A DNA stretch of 37,775 bases from an uncultured Angelakisella sp. (GTDB taxonomy: Bacteria > Bacillota > Clostridia > Oscillospirales > Ruminococcaceae), in contig CAJUFR010000015.1 in NCBI GenBank assembly GCA_910585525.1, positions 1 through 37,775 on the forward strand, read 5' to 3'. A program made the translations under genes and the position numbers. Below the pieces are notes generated by a model that was not told the origin of the DNA, ran no database searches, and saw nothing but the letters and a program-made list of their open reading frames with translations. This document shows, piece by piece, positions 7,626 to 15,298 of this stretch (position 1 is its first letter; each line of letters begins with the position of its first letter).

Positions 7626-8314
7626 CAGGTCGCCGCCCCGCAGCGCCCGCCTTGCTTCCGGTACGGGCAGTGGTCCTTCATGGCGCAGCTGTCGCAGCTG
7701 CGCCTGTGGGGCCCGGGGTCCTCCGCCCCCTCCTCCCGCACCCCGATGACCGCCGTCACCGACTTCCGGGGGGTCAGGATGCTGGAGCCGGTGGCGCAGA
7801 GCCCAAGCCGCCGGGGGGCGTCCAGCAGGTCCAGGAAAGCCCCCTGTACCGTCACCGGCAGGTCCCCGTAGCCGGGGCTGTACCGGCTGGTGAGGGCCCG
7901 CCCCGGGTACCGCTGCCGGATGATGGCCTCCCCCCGGTCGCAGACCTCCTCGATGGCGGCGGTGGCGCAGCTTTCCAGCACCAGGCCCCGGCTCAGGTCG
8001 CTAAGTTGGCTCCGCCGCAGCAGGGCGTCCACCCCGGGGGAGAGGGTGGCGGCCATCAGCACCACCTCCCGGCAGCCCGCCAGGTGGCCCGCGATATCCC
8101 GCCCCGGCAGCAGAAAGCCGCAGTCCAGCCGCGCCCCCTCGCTGTCCAAAGCGCAGCCAAAAGCCCGCCAGGTCCACCGGGGCTTGGCCGCCGCCAGCAG
8201 TTCCCGGGCGCAGTCCTCCGCCAGGGGCAGCAGGGGGCCGGGGTCCTTCCCCCCCGCCCCCAGGTACCGCAGCACCTCCCGGATGGGGATGCTCTCCAAC
8301 TCCATAACAGCCAT
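7625..8314 (-). CDS. stand-alone MetH activation-domain protein
   Basis: A 229-aa protein resembling the C-terminal SAM-binding reactivation domain of MetH. Visible family features are the N-terminal helix (SIPIREVLRYLG), the strand VVLMAATLSPGVD, the SAM-site segment with RYSPGYGDLPVTVQ (RxSPGYG), and the C-terminal LTPRKSVTAVIGV followed by a cysteine cluster (C-x2-C-x5-C). It presumably binds SAM and remethylates inactive cob(II)alamin on the MetH encoded downstream; the TM0269/TM0268 pair of Thermotoga is the known precedent. Start ATG 8314 lies 4 bp after the metF stop, so the two genes are translationally coupled. Its stop codon TGA overlaps the end of the palindromic repeat, so its last residues may be recent. 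Confidence 0.88.
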   Translation of the reverse strand: MAVMELESIPIREVLRYLGAGGKDPGPLLPLAEDCARELLAAAKPRWTWRAFGCALDSEGARLDCGFLLPGRDIAGHLAGCREVVLMAATLSPGVDALLRRSQLSDLSRGLVLESCATAAIEEVCDRGEAIIRQRYPGRALTSRYSPGYGDLPVTVQGAFLDLLDAPRRLGLCATGSSILTPRKSVTAVIGVREEGAEDPGPHRRSCDSCAMKDHCPYRKQGGRCGAAT

Positions 8315-8318
8315 CTCG

Positions 8319-9185
8319 TTATCCCTTTCTCAGGTTCTCCACCGCCTGGGAGATGCGCCGAGCCACGTCGGGGTCGTTCATGGTGTAAAGGTGGATGCCC
8401 TGGACCCCCTGGGCGATGAGGTCCACGATCTGGTCGATGGCGTAGGCGATGCCGGCGTCCCGGAGGGCGGCGGGCTTGTCCTCGTACCGGCTGATCATCC
8501 GTGTGAACTTGGGGGGGAGGCTGGCCCCGCAGAGGGAGACCATCCGCAGAATCTGCCGGGCGTTGACCACCGGCATGATCCCCGCCTCGATGGGCACCGT
8601 GATGCCGGCGATGCGGGCCCGCTCCACAAAGGCGTAAAAGGCGCTGTTGTCAAAGAACAGCTGGGAGACCAGGTGCTCCGCCCCGGCGTCCACCTTCTTC
8701 CGCAGGTTCCGAATGTCGGTGACGGTGTCCGGCGCCTCGGTGTGCCCCTCCGGGTAGCAGGCCCCGGAGAGGGAAAAGCCCCCCTGCTGCCGGATGAAGG
8801 AGATGAGGTCGCTGGCGTAGGTGAAGTCGGTCCGGGGCTCCACCCCGGGCAGGCGGTCCCCCCGCAGGGCCAGGATGTCCTCCACCCCCTCCTCCCGCAG
8901 CTGGGCAAGGCTTTGGAGCACCTGCTCCCGGGTGGAATTGACGCAGGTGAGGTGGGCCAGGGGGGTGATGCCGTACCGGCTGCGGATGGCCCCGGCGATC
9001 CGGGCGGTGTGGCTTTTGCCGCCGTCCCCCCCGGCGCCGTAGGTGACGCTGATAAAATCCGGTCCCAGCCCCTCCAGCTGCTCCAGGGTGGACCAGATGG
9101 TGTCGATGGAGCTGTCCCGCTTTGGGGGGAATATCTCAAAGGAAAAGACCACGCTTTTTTCGGCGAACAGCCTGGCGATGCTCAT
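8319..9185 (-). CDS. metF: methylenetetrahydrofolate reductase
   Basis: Reduces 5,10-methylene-THF to 5-methyl-THF, the methyl donor of MetH encoded in the same operon. The 288-aa TIM barrel begins SFEIFPPK (the catalytic glutamate strand, about 15-22). It contains FISVTYGAGG (about 44-53), LTCVNSTREQ, ILALRGDRLPG, a flavin-site segment SGACYPEGH, and QLFFDNSAFY. Length and order fit the family. Start ATG 9185 has AAGGAGGTC upstream. It is the first gene of metF - activation protein - metH and has a clear promoter at 9219-9247. No SAM or cobalamin riboswitch was recognised in the short leader. Confidence 0.96.
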   Translation of the reverse strand: MSIARLFAEKSVVFSFEIFPPKRDSSIDTIWSTLEQLEGLGPDFISVTYGAGGDGGKSHTARIAGAIRSRYGITPLAHLTCVNSTREQVLQSLAQLREEGVEDILALRGDRLPGVEPRTDFTYASDLISFIRQQGGFSLSGACYPEGHTEAPDTVTDIRNLRKKVDAGAEHLVSQLFFDNSAFYAFVERARIAGITVPIEAGIMPVVNARQILRMVSLCGASLPPKFTRMISRYEDKPAALRDAGIAYAIDQIVDLIAQGVQGIHLYTMNDPDVARRISQAVENLRKG

Positions 9186-9218
9186 GGGTGTGACCTCCTT
9201 GGGATGGTTATGGTATCC

Positions 9219-9247
9219 ATCATATCACAAGGGGAGAGGGGCCGCAA
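9219..9247 (-). promoter_or_regulatory. metF operon promoter
   Basis: Minus strand: -35 TTGCGG (9247-9242), 17-bp spacer, -10 TATGAT (9224-9219). Confidence 0.6.
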
Positions 9248-9299
9248 GGGAAAACTCAGTCCTTTCCGCGATACCGGATGACGCGGGCGGGGTAAAGGG

Positions 9300-10304
9300 T
9301 CAGCGCAGCCCCTGTATCCGCTCCCACACCTCATCCAGCACCGGGATGCCCCGCTCCAGGTTCCGCCGCCGGGTGGCCAGCGTCCGCTCCCCGGGGTAGC
9401 TGATGCCGCCCTCCCCGGCGGGCACCGAGTTCTTGATGTCCTCCACCACCCGGGCGATGGCCCCGTCGGAGACAGCGGGGTCCTGGAACTTGTCCGGCCG
9501 GATGGCGATGAACAGCTGGGAGAGCCCCACCTCGTCCTTGTATTTTTTGCCGATGTCGGTGACGGTGTTCCCCCCGGAGAGGACCGCCGCCGCCAGGTCC
9601 AGGAGGATGGACAGGCCGCTCCCCTTCCAGTAGCCGATGGTCAGGTGCCGCCCCCCGTCCCGGATGGCCGCCGGGTCCCGGGTCAGCTGCCCCTGGGCGT
9701 CGTAGCCGCCGGGAACGGGGAGGGTCTCCCCCTTCATGGCGGCGTGGGCCACCTTGCCGTAGGCGAACTGGGTCATGGCTATGTCCAGCACCACGTGGTC
9801 CCCGCCGCTTTGGGGGACGGCGATGATGAGGGGGTTGTTGCCGATGCGGTTGTCGGTCCCGCCCCAGGCCGGGGCGTTGGGGGTGGTGTTGGTCCAGCAG
9901 ATGCCGATGCACCCCGCCTCCGCCGCCTGCCACCCAAAGGCGCCGCCCCGCATCCAGTGGTTGGTGTTCTGGATGGCCACAAGGCCGATGCCGTTCTCCC
10001 CGGCCAGGGCGATGGCCCGGCCCATCATCAGGGCGGCGTTGACGTTGCCCAGCCCCATCCGGCCGTCCCACCGCTCCATGGCACCAAAGGCGGAGAGGAG
10101 GACCGGCCGTGCCGCCCCGTCCACCAGCCCCCGGTCCAGGTAGTCCACCGTCCGGGGGAAGCGGTCCACCCCGTGGCTGTAAACGCCGTCCAGGCTGTTA
10201 TCGGCGTAGTTTTTGGCCGCCGGGGCGGCGTTTTCCGCCGGGACCCCGTGGGCGATGAGGATCTCCTCCAGGGTCTGCTTCAGCTGTTCGTAGGGGATAT
10301 CCAT
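9300..10304 (-). CDS. dlgD: 3-dehydro-L-gulonate 2-dehydrogenase (YiaK/DlgD, Ldh family)
   Basis: NAD(P)H-dependent reduction of 2,3-diketo-L-gulonate to 3-keto-L-gulonate, or a closely related keto/hydroxy-acid reaction. The 334-aa product follows E. coli YiaK in long stretches: GVYSHGVDRFPR (catalytic histidine at about 44), GLVAIQNTNHWMRGG, AEAGCIGICWTN, IGYWKGSGLSILLDL and QLFIAI. These match YiaK rather than ureidoglycolate dehydrogenase AllD. It is the second gene of a two-gene operon, 29 bp after the DUF362 gene, with its own AAAGGAG site. The neighbouring ascorbate/diketogulonate genes of the E. coli yia cluster are absent, so the true substrate may differ. Confidence 0.85.
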   Translation of the reverse strand: MDIPYEQLKQTLEEILIAHGVPAENAAPAAKNYADNSLDGVYSHGVDRFPRTVDYLDRGLVDGAARPVLLSAFGAMERWDGRMGLGNVNAALMMGRAIALAGENGIGLVAIQNTNHWMRGGAFGWQAAEAGCIGICWTNTTPNAPAWGGTDNRIGNNPLIIAVPQSGGDHVVLDIAMTQFAYGKVAHAAMKGETLPVPGGYDAQGQLTRDPAAIRDGGRHLTIGYWKGSGLSILLDLAAAVLSGGNTVTDIGKKYKDEVGLSQLFIAIRPDKFQDPAVSDGAIARVVEDIKNSVPAGEGGISYPGERTLATRRRNLERGIPVLDEVWERIQGLR

Positions 10305-10333
10305 GATAAAAACTCCTTTCTGTCCATAAGGGC

Positions 10334-11392
10334 CTACTCAAGGGCCCGGGCGATCTCCCCGGCGGCAGGGGGACAGCCCTTCACCTGGCGGGCGGCGTGG
10401 CCGCAGCAGTTGCCGATGCCCAGGCCGTCAAAGGCTTTGCCCCGCCACCCCTGGCCGATGGCGATAGGCTGGCGGCTGCCCCCCGCCGTGTGGAGGGCCC
10501 GGACCAGGGCGGCGTAGCAGGCGGAGCATGCCCGGTCCTCCCGGACGTTCCTGGTCAGCCGGGCCGCCTTGCCGGAGGGGGGCGGGTAGGCCCCCGCCTG
10601 GCTGGGGTCGTTAAGGGCCACGATGTCCCCGTCCTCCACCCGGGCCGAGCCGCCGCCCCACTGCTCCGCCAGGGCGATGTAGGGCACCTGCCGGGGGTCC
10701 AGCCCCAGCAGGCGGCAGCCGTAGGCGTCCAGCTGCACCGGGTCGGTGCCAAGCAGCATCCGCCCGGTCTGGATGGGGTTGCCCCCTTCCTCAAAGTCCA
10801 GGTCGCCGCAGATGCTGTCCACGATGGTGAGCCCGGGGCGCAGAGCGCAGGCCAGGGCGGCGATGGGCTGGGTGAGGCCCTCGGCGTGGAACCGCCGCTT
10901 CTCCCGGTCGGGGATGCAGCCCTTGCAGTTTTTCAGGGCGCAGGTCATCACCGTCTGGCAGTGTCCCTTCAGCACCGGCAGGTTGATGAGAAGGTCCGCC
11001 GTCCGGGCCCGGTCGCAGATGTGGATGGGGCCGAAGGGGGTGTCCACCGGGGTGCTGCTGTCCTCCTTCAGGTCGTAGAAGGGGACGCCGTATTTTTCGC
11101 ACACCTTGTCGTACCCCGCCGCCTTCATGGCCGCCTTGGTCCGGGCCCCCACCCAGGAGCCCTCGATGATCTCGATGTTGGTGACGCCCTGCTCCCGCAG
11201 GTACTGGATGGCCCCGGAGAGCACCCCGGCGTGGGTGGTGGCTCCCTGGTCGGGGCTGGAGGCCGCCACCAGGTTGGGCTTTAACGCCACCCGGCCCCCC
11301 TTGGGCACCATGGAGGCCACGTCCGCCGCCTCCATCAGGGCGATGGTCATCCGGTGGGGGGAAAAGCCGTACATCTCGTAGATCGTTGCCAT
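10334..11392 (-). CDS. DUF362 domain-containing protein
   Basis: A 352-aa protein of the DUF362 family (function unproven; often linked to iron-sulfur or redox proteins). Visible marks are GGRVALKPNLV (about 32-42), NIEIIEGSWVGART, an aspartate-rich strand with DLLINLPVLKGH (133-144), and LKNCKGCIPDREKRRFH. The C-terminal part has a cluster of cysteines (ACSACYAAL, NCCGHAARQVKGC) in place of a standard ferredoxin motif. Start ATG 11392 follows AAAGGAACC. First gene of an operon with dlgD, transcribed from a promoter interleaved with that of the divergent PPC-domain gene. Confidence 0.85.
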   Translation of the reverse strand: MATIYEMYGFSPHRMTIALMEAADVASMVPKGGRVALKPNLVAASSPDQGATTHAGVLSGAIQYLREQGVTNIEIIEGSWVGARTKAAMKAAGYDKVCEKYGVPFYDLKEDSSTPVDTPFGPIHICDRARTADLLINLPVLKGHCQTVMTCALKNCKGCIPDREKRRFHAEGLTQPIAALACALRPGLTIVDSICGDLDFEEGGNPIQTGRMLLGTDPVQLDAYGCRLLGLDPRQVPYIALAEQWGGGSARVEDGDIVALNDPSQAGAYPPPSGKAARLTRNVREDRACSACYAALVRALHTAGGSRQPIAIGQGWRGKAFDGLGIGNCCGHAARQVKGCPPAAGEIARALE

Positions 11393-11452
11393 AAACTTGT
11401 GGTTCCTTTCATAAAGTCACAGAAAATTGAAATATTCCGTGTATTTTATCTC

Positions 11453-11481
11453 ATTATACTATGGACTTTTCCCCCTGGCAA
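11453..11481 (-). promoter_or_regulatory. promoter of DUF362-dlgD operon
   Basis: Minus strand: -35 TTGCCA (11481-11476), 17-bp spacer, consensus -10 TATAAT (11458-11453). It overlaps the divergent promoter at 11462-11490. Confidence 0.7.
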
Positions 11482-11490
11482 GGGTATAAT
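11462..11490 (+). promoter_or_regulatory. promoter of PPC-protein/regulator operon
   Basis: -35 TGGACT (11462-11467), 17-bp spacer, -10 TATAAT (11485-11490). Its spacer contains the -35 of the opposite promoter. Confidence 0.65.
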
Positions 11491-11525
11491 GTCAGGACAG
11501 ACTGATTTAGGAGGTATCATTTCAA

Positions 11526-11948
11526 ATGGACTACAGAAGATTCGGGGACACCCTGTTTATCCGCATGGACAAGGGGGAGGAGATCATCCAGCAGCTGCGG
11601 CTGGTGGCCGGCCGGGAGGATATCCGGCTGGCGTCGGTGGAGGCCCTGGGGGCGGTGGACGACTTCACCGTGGGGGTGTTCGACACCGCCGAAAAGCAGT
11701 ACCATTCCAACACCTTTACCGGCGCCTTTGAGATCGTCTCCCTCACCGGCACCGTCACCACCATGGACGGGAAGTTTTACCCCCACCTGCACATGAGCGC
11801 CGGGGACCGGGAGGGCCGGGTGTTCGGCGGCCACCTGAACAGCGCCACCGTCAGCGCCACCTGCGAGATGGTGGTCCGAGTGGTGGATGGCGTCGTGGAG
11901 CGCCGCCGGGATGAGGAAGTGGGTCTGAACCTGTTCCGTTTCGTGTAA
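11526..11948 (+). CDS. PPC/DUF296 domain DNA-binding-type protein
   Basis: A 140-aa protein consisting almost only of the PPC (DUF296) domain. Marks are the first strand DTLFIRMDKGEEIIQQL, then ASVEALGAVDDFTVGVFD, FEIVSLTGTV (about 68-77) and HLHMSAGDREGRVFGGHL (about 88-105), the conserved histidine/GGHL core that in family structures forms a trimer with metal-binding histidines. Bacterial stand-alone PPC proteins have no firm role. RBS AGGAGGT lies 10 bases before ATG 11526. It precedes a regulator gene by 17 bp on the same transcript and is divergent to DUF362-dlgD, which suggests a role in that metabolic module. Confidence 0.87.
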   Translation: MDYRRFGDTLFIRMDKGEEIIQQLRLVAGREDIRLASVEALGAVDDFTVGVFDTAEKQYHSNTFTGAFEIVSLTGTVTTMDGKFYPHLHMSAGDREGRVFGGHLNSATVSATCEMVVRVVDGVVERRRDEEVGLNLFRFV

Positions 11949-11965
11949 AAGGGGGGGATATCGTC

Positions 11966-13837
11966 ATGGCTCGCTTCGGTCTCATCCTGCCCCGGCAGGA
12001 GATGGTGGAGCCGGTGGGGCGGATCGCCGCCCAGCTGGGGATGGAGGTGGCCTGCCTCTGCTGGACCACCACCGAGGACCTGCCGGCGGTGCTGGACCGG
12101 TGCCGCCAGGCGGGGGCGGATATCCTGGTGGCCCGGGGGCGCCAGGCCCAGTTCATCAAGGACACCAGCGACTTCCCCCTGGTGGAGATCCGCCTTACCG
12201 GCCAGGAGATGGCGCTGCTGCTCCACCGGGCCCGGGCCATGGTGCCGGGGGTGGAGCGCCCCCGGGTGGGGCTGGTGACCTTCCCCAACATGGTGGAGGA
12301 CGTGAGTATCCTGGCCGGGGTGCTGGAGGTGGAGTTACACACCTACTTCGGCATCGCCCCCGGGGAACTGGACGGCTGCGTGGACCAGGCCGCCGCCGAC
12401 CGGATGGATGTCATCCTGGGGGGCGACTACGTCAACGCCCTCTGCCGGGAACGGGGGCTGCGCACCCTCTTCTTCGAGGGTACCGAGGATTCCCTCCGGG
12501 CCGCCCTCCGCCAGGCCCGGAGCGCCGGCTACGCCGCCGACAGCGAGCGGCGCAACACCGCCCATCTCCAGGCCCTGCTGGACTGCTCCTTCAACGGCAT
12601 CATCGAGATGGACCCGGCGGGGACCATCCTCCAGGTCAACGACATCGCCGCAAAGCTGCTGGAGAAGGAGCGCCGGGAACTGGTGGGCCAAAGCGCCGCC
12701 CGGCTCATCAGCGCCGAGGACCGGGAGACCTGGGAGGAGGTGCTGGGGCAGCAGCAGGAGTATTACTTCCCCCTGCTGAATCTCTGCGGCGTGGATGTGG
12801 TGGCCTCGGTGATGCCGGTGACCGGGACAGGGGCGGTGGAGGGCATCGTCTTTTCCTTCTACGAGATGAAGAAGTTCCAGCGCCAGGAGGTCCGGGCCCG
12901 GCAGGAGCACTACCGGCTGCACCGGTACCTGGCCCGGGGCCGGTTCGAGGACGTGAAGAACGCCGGGCGGGAGTTGAAGCCGGTGATCAAGCTGGCCCGC
13001 GCCTTCGCCCAGACCCGCCTCCCCGTCCTCATCCAGGGGGAGGTGGGCAGCGGCAAGAGCCTCTTTGCCCAGAGCATCCACAACGCCAGCCCCTGCTCCG
13101 GGGGGCCCTTCGTCACCTACAACTGCGGCGGGGACTGGGACGATATGGGGGCGGGGCTGGCCCAGGCGGCGGTGAACGCCTACGGCGGCACCCTCTACCT
13201 GGAAGGCCTGGAGCGCCTTTCCTCCCCGGAGCAGCATGTCCTCTGCCGCCTGCTGCGGGAGGGGGTGGTGAAGCTGGGGGACAAGGCGGTGCCCCAGCCG
13301 GTGACCGCCCGGGTGCTGGCCTCCCTGGTGGGCAGCCTTTCCCACCGGGTGGCGGCGGGGGATTTTTTGCCGGAACTGTACTACCTGCTGGCCCCTATGC
13401 AGCTGGAACTGCCCCCCCTGCGGGTCCGGGCCGGGGACCTGAACCAGGCCATCGACATGTGCCTGGATGACTGTGTCAAAAAGTTCAGCCGCTACATCGT
13501 CCTCACCAAGGAGGCCCGGAAGCTGCTGCTGGAGTACCCATGGCCGGGGAACTATATCCAGTTACAGTCCTTCCTGGAACGGATGGTCCTTTCCGCCCCC
13601 GCCCGGGTGGTCCGGGACAGCTATGTCCAGGGGCTGCTCCAAAGCCTTTATCCCCATCCCCCCGCCCCGGCGGGGGAGGAGGACGCCGACCCCGTCCCCC
13701 CGGAAGCCGCCCTGCTGTTGGAGGCCCTGTCCCGGAACAACGGCAGCCGGGCCGCCGCCGCCGAGGAACTGGGCATCAGCAAGACCACCCTCTGGCGCAA
13801 GATGAAGCGGTACGGGCTGCCGGGGCGGTACCAGTGA
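11966..13837 (+). CDS. PrpR-N/PAS/AAA+ regulator, degenerate sigma-54 activator type
   Basis: A 623-aa regulator. Domains: PrpR N-terminal sensor (about 1-190, ligand site for small organic acids in PrpR), PAS (about 200-300), AAA+ (about 325-545) and Fis-type HTH (about 583-620, AAAAEELGISKTTLWRKMK). The Walker A motif GEVGSGKS (358-365) is intact. The stretch that should carry the GAFTGA sigma-54 contact loop is missing between FVTYNCGG (382-389) and GGTLYLEG, and Walker B reads TLYLEG instead of TLFLDE. It therefore should not open sigma-54 promoters and may act as a sigma-70-type repressor or activator. It is cotranscribed with the PPC gene; the likely target is the divergent DUF362-dlgD operon. 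Confidence 0.88.
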   Translation: MARFGLILPRQEMVEPVGRIAAQLGMEVACLCWTTTEDLPAVLDRCRQAGADILVARGRQAQFIKDTSDFPLVEIRLTGQEMALLLHRARAMVPGVERPRVGLVTFPNMVEDVSILAGVLEVELHTYFGIAPGELDGCVDQAAADRMDVILGGDYVNALCRERGLRTLFFEGTEDSLRAALRQARSAGYAADSERRNTAHLQALLDCSFNGIIEMDPAGTILQVNDIAAKLLEKERRELVGQSAARLISAEDRETWEEVLGQQQEYYFPLLNLCGVDVVASVMPVTGTGAVEGIVFSFYEMKKFQRQEVRARQEHYRLHRYLARGRFEDVKNAGRELKPVIKLARAFAQTRLPVLIQGEVGSGKSLFAQSIHNASPCSGGPFVTYNCGGDWDDMGAGLAQAAVNAYGGTLYLEGLERLSSPEQHVLCRLLREGVVKLGDKAVPQPVTARVLASLVGSLSHRVAAGDFLPELYYLLAPMQLELPPLRVRAGDLNQAIDMCLDDCVKKFSRYIVLTKEARKLLLEYPWPGNYIQLQSFLERMVLSAPARVVRDSYVQGLLQSLYPHPPAPAGEEDADPVPPEAALLLEALSRNNGSRAAAAEELGISKTTLWRKMKRYGLPGRYQ

Positions 13838-13841
13838 CGGC

Positions 13842-13870
13842 TTGCATTTTGTGGCCGGAAACAGTATAAT
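13842..13870 (+). promoter_or_regulatory. promoter of DUF1836-trmB
   Basis: -35 TTGCAT (13842-13847), 17-bp spacer, -10 TATAAT (13865-13870). Confidence 0.7.
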
Positions 13871-13900
13871 ATCCCACAGCAACAAATGGAGGTGAGCGGG

Positions 13901-14479
13901 ATGGAGGACTGGAAGGAGCAGGTGCGGCAGCTGGCCCGGGAACTGGCGGACGCCCCCCAGATACGCCGGGAGGAGATACCGGACCTGGAGATCTACATGG
14001 ACCAGCTCACCACCTACCTGGACCGCCGGCTGGGGTTCTACAACCGGGAGGAGGGGGTCCCCTTCGTCACCCGGTCGATGGTGAATAACTACAGCAAAGC
14101 GGGGGTGCTGCCCCCGCCGGTGTCCAAGCGGTACAACCGGGTCCACGTCATGGTGCTGTCCCTGGTCTGCCAGCTGAAGCGGCTGTTCACCATCCAGGAC
14201 CTGGGGCGGCTGCTGGCCCCCACCGGCGGGGAGGAGCAGGGGGCGGACGCCCTCTACCGCCTTTTCCTCACCGCCCAGCGCCAGGCTTTTGAGGAGGCCC
14301 CCGCCCTGGTGGACCCCCTGCTGGACGCCGCCGGGGAGGGGGACGAGGCCCTTGCCAAGGCGGCGCTGGTGGCCCAGCTGGCGGTGCGGGCCCAGCGGGA
14401 CCTGCTGCTGGCCCAGCGTGTGCTGGACACCATGGAGCCGGGGGAGGGCAAAAAGCAGAAGGAGAAGAAGAAACGATAA
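13901..14479 (+). CDS. DUF1836 domain-containing putative regulator
   Basis: A 192-aa protein of the Firmicute DUF1836 family, which has a MerR-like winged helix. The start at 13901 is preferred because GGAGGTGA lies 7 bases upstream; the earlier ATG at 13886 would overlap that site. Visible marks are IPDLEIYMDQLTTYLDR (about 26-42) and the helix-turn-helix-like block VTRSMVNNYSKAGVLPPP followed by KRYNRVHVMVLSLVCQLK. The C-terminal half is helical and ends in a lysine-rich tail. It overlaps trmB by one base (TAATG), which implies coupled translation. The regulatory target is unknown. Confidence 0.85.
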   Translation: MEDWKEQVRQLARELADAPQIRREEIPDLEIYMDQLTTYLDRRLGFYNREEGVPFVTRSMVNNYSKAGVLPPPVSKRYNRVHVMVLSLVCQLKRLFTIQDLGRLLAPTGGEEQGADALYRLFLTAQRQAFEEAPALVDPLLDAAGEGDEALAKAALVAQLAVRAQRDLLLAQRVLDTMEPGEGKKQKEKKKR

Positions 14480-15147
14480 TGCGCCTGCGAAGAAAACCAT
14501 GGGCCAGGCCGGAGCTTGCCGCCTGCCCCTTTTTTGTGGACCGGCCGGAGGAATGGATGGACCGGTGGCGGCAGCAGTTCCCCCGCCAGGGCCCCGTCCA
14601 TCTGGAACTGGGCTGCGGCAAGGGGGGCTTCCTGGCCGCCCGGGCCGCCGCCGACCCGGCGGTGAACTTCATCGCCATCGACCTGAAAAGCGAGGTGCTG
14701 GCCCTGGCCAAACGGAAGGTGGAGGCGGCGCTGGCCGCCCGGGGCCGCCCGGTGGACCGGGTGGACAACGTCCTGCTCACCGCCCACGACATCGAGCGGC
14801 TGCACCTCATCTTCGGCGAGGCCGACCGGATGGACCGGGTGTACATCAACTTCTGCAACCCCTGGCCCAAGCAGGGGGACCACAAGCACCGCCTCACCCA
14901 CACCCGCCAGTTGCTCAGCTACCGCCGCTGGATGGGGGAGGGGGCGGAGGTCTGGTTCAAAACCGACGACGACACCCTCTTCCAGGCCACGGTGGACCGG
15001 TACCTCCCCCAGGCGGGGTACCGGGTGGAGTACCTGACCCGGGACCTCCACGCCTCGGATTTTTCAGACAACGTCCCCACCGAACACGAGGAGATGTTCG
15101 CCAGCCAGGGCATCACCACCAAGTTCCTCATCGCCAGACCGGCTTGA
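14479..15147 (+). CDS. trmB: tRNA (guanine-N7)-methyltransferase
   Basis: SAM-dependent methylation of G46 in tRNA. The 222-aa product has the SAM motif HLELGCGKGGFL (41-52), FIAIDLKSEVL, the family signature NFCNPWPKQGDHKHRL (usually NFSDPWPK..H.KRRL) and WFKTDDDTLF. The C-terminal TEHEEMFASQG is a usual TrmB ending. Start ATG 14479 overlaps the stop of the DUF1836 gene. A strong terminator follows at 15161-15195. Confidence 0.95.
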   Translation: MRLRRKPWARPELAACPFFVDRPEEWMDRWRQQFPRQGPVHLELGCGKGGFLAARAAADPAVNFIAIDLKSEVLALAKRKVEAALAARGRPVDRVDNVLLTAHDIERLHLIFGEADRMDRVYINFCNPWPKQGDHKHRLTHTRQLLSYRRWMGEGAEVWFKTDDDTLFQATVDRYLPQAGYRVEYLTRDLHASDFSDNVPTEHEEMFASQGITTKFLIARPA

Positions 15148-15160
15148 TATTTTTCAAATG

Positions 15161-15195
15161 AAAGCCCGGCCGCCGGAAGGTGGCCGGGCTTTCTT
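15161..15195 (+). terminator. rho-independent terminator after trmB
   Basis: Stem AAAGCCCGGCCGCC / GGTGGCCGGGCTTT with loop GGAA, followed by CTT. Confidence 0.8.
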
Positions 15196-15219
15196 GCGCC
15201 GGGGAAGGGACAGACCCCC

Positions 15220-15279
15220 TTGACAAATCGGTTTAACGGTATTAAACTTATCCCGTGAGGAAGTTTAACGACGTTAGAC
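15220..15279 (+). promoter_or_regulatory. blaI/blaR1 promoter with twin operators
   Basis: -35 TTGACA (15220-15225), 17-bp spacer, -10 TAAACT (15243-15248). Two copies of a palindromic site GTTTAA-N5-TTAAAC lie at 15231-15247 (perfect, over the spacer and -10) and 15263-15279 (one mismatch, downstream of the start). They are exactly 32 bp apart, three helical turns. This fits dimeric BlaI-type autorepression. Confidence 0.75.
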
Positions 15280-15298
15280 CAAAAGGAGGTTTTTGCCG

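Noticed and set aside
9300..10304. Ureidoglycolate dehydrogenase (AllD), suggested by allE in the window
   Set aside because: The protein follows YiaK motifs (NHWMRGG, GYWKGSG) rather than AllD, and it is 10 kb from allE in another operon.
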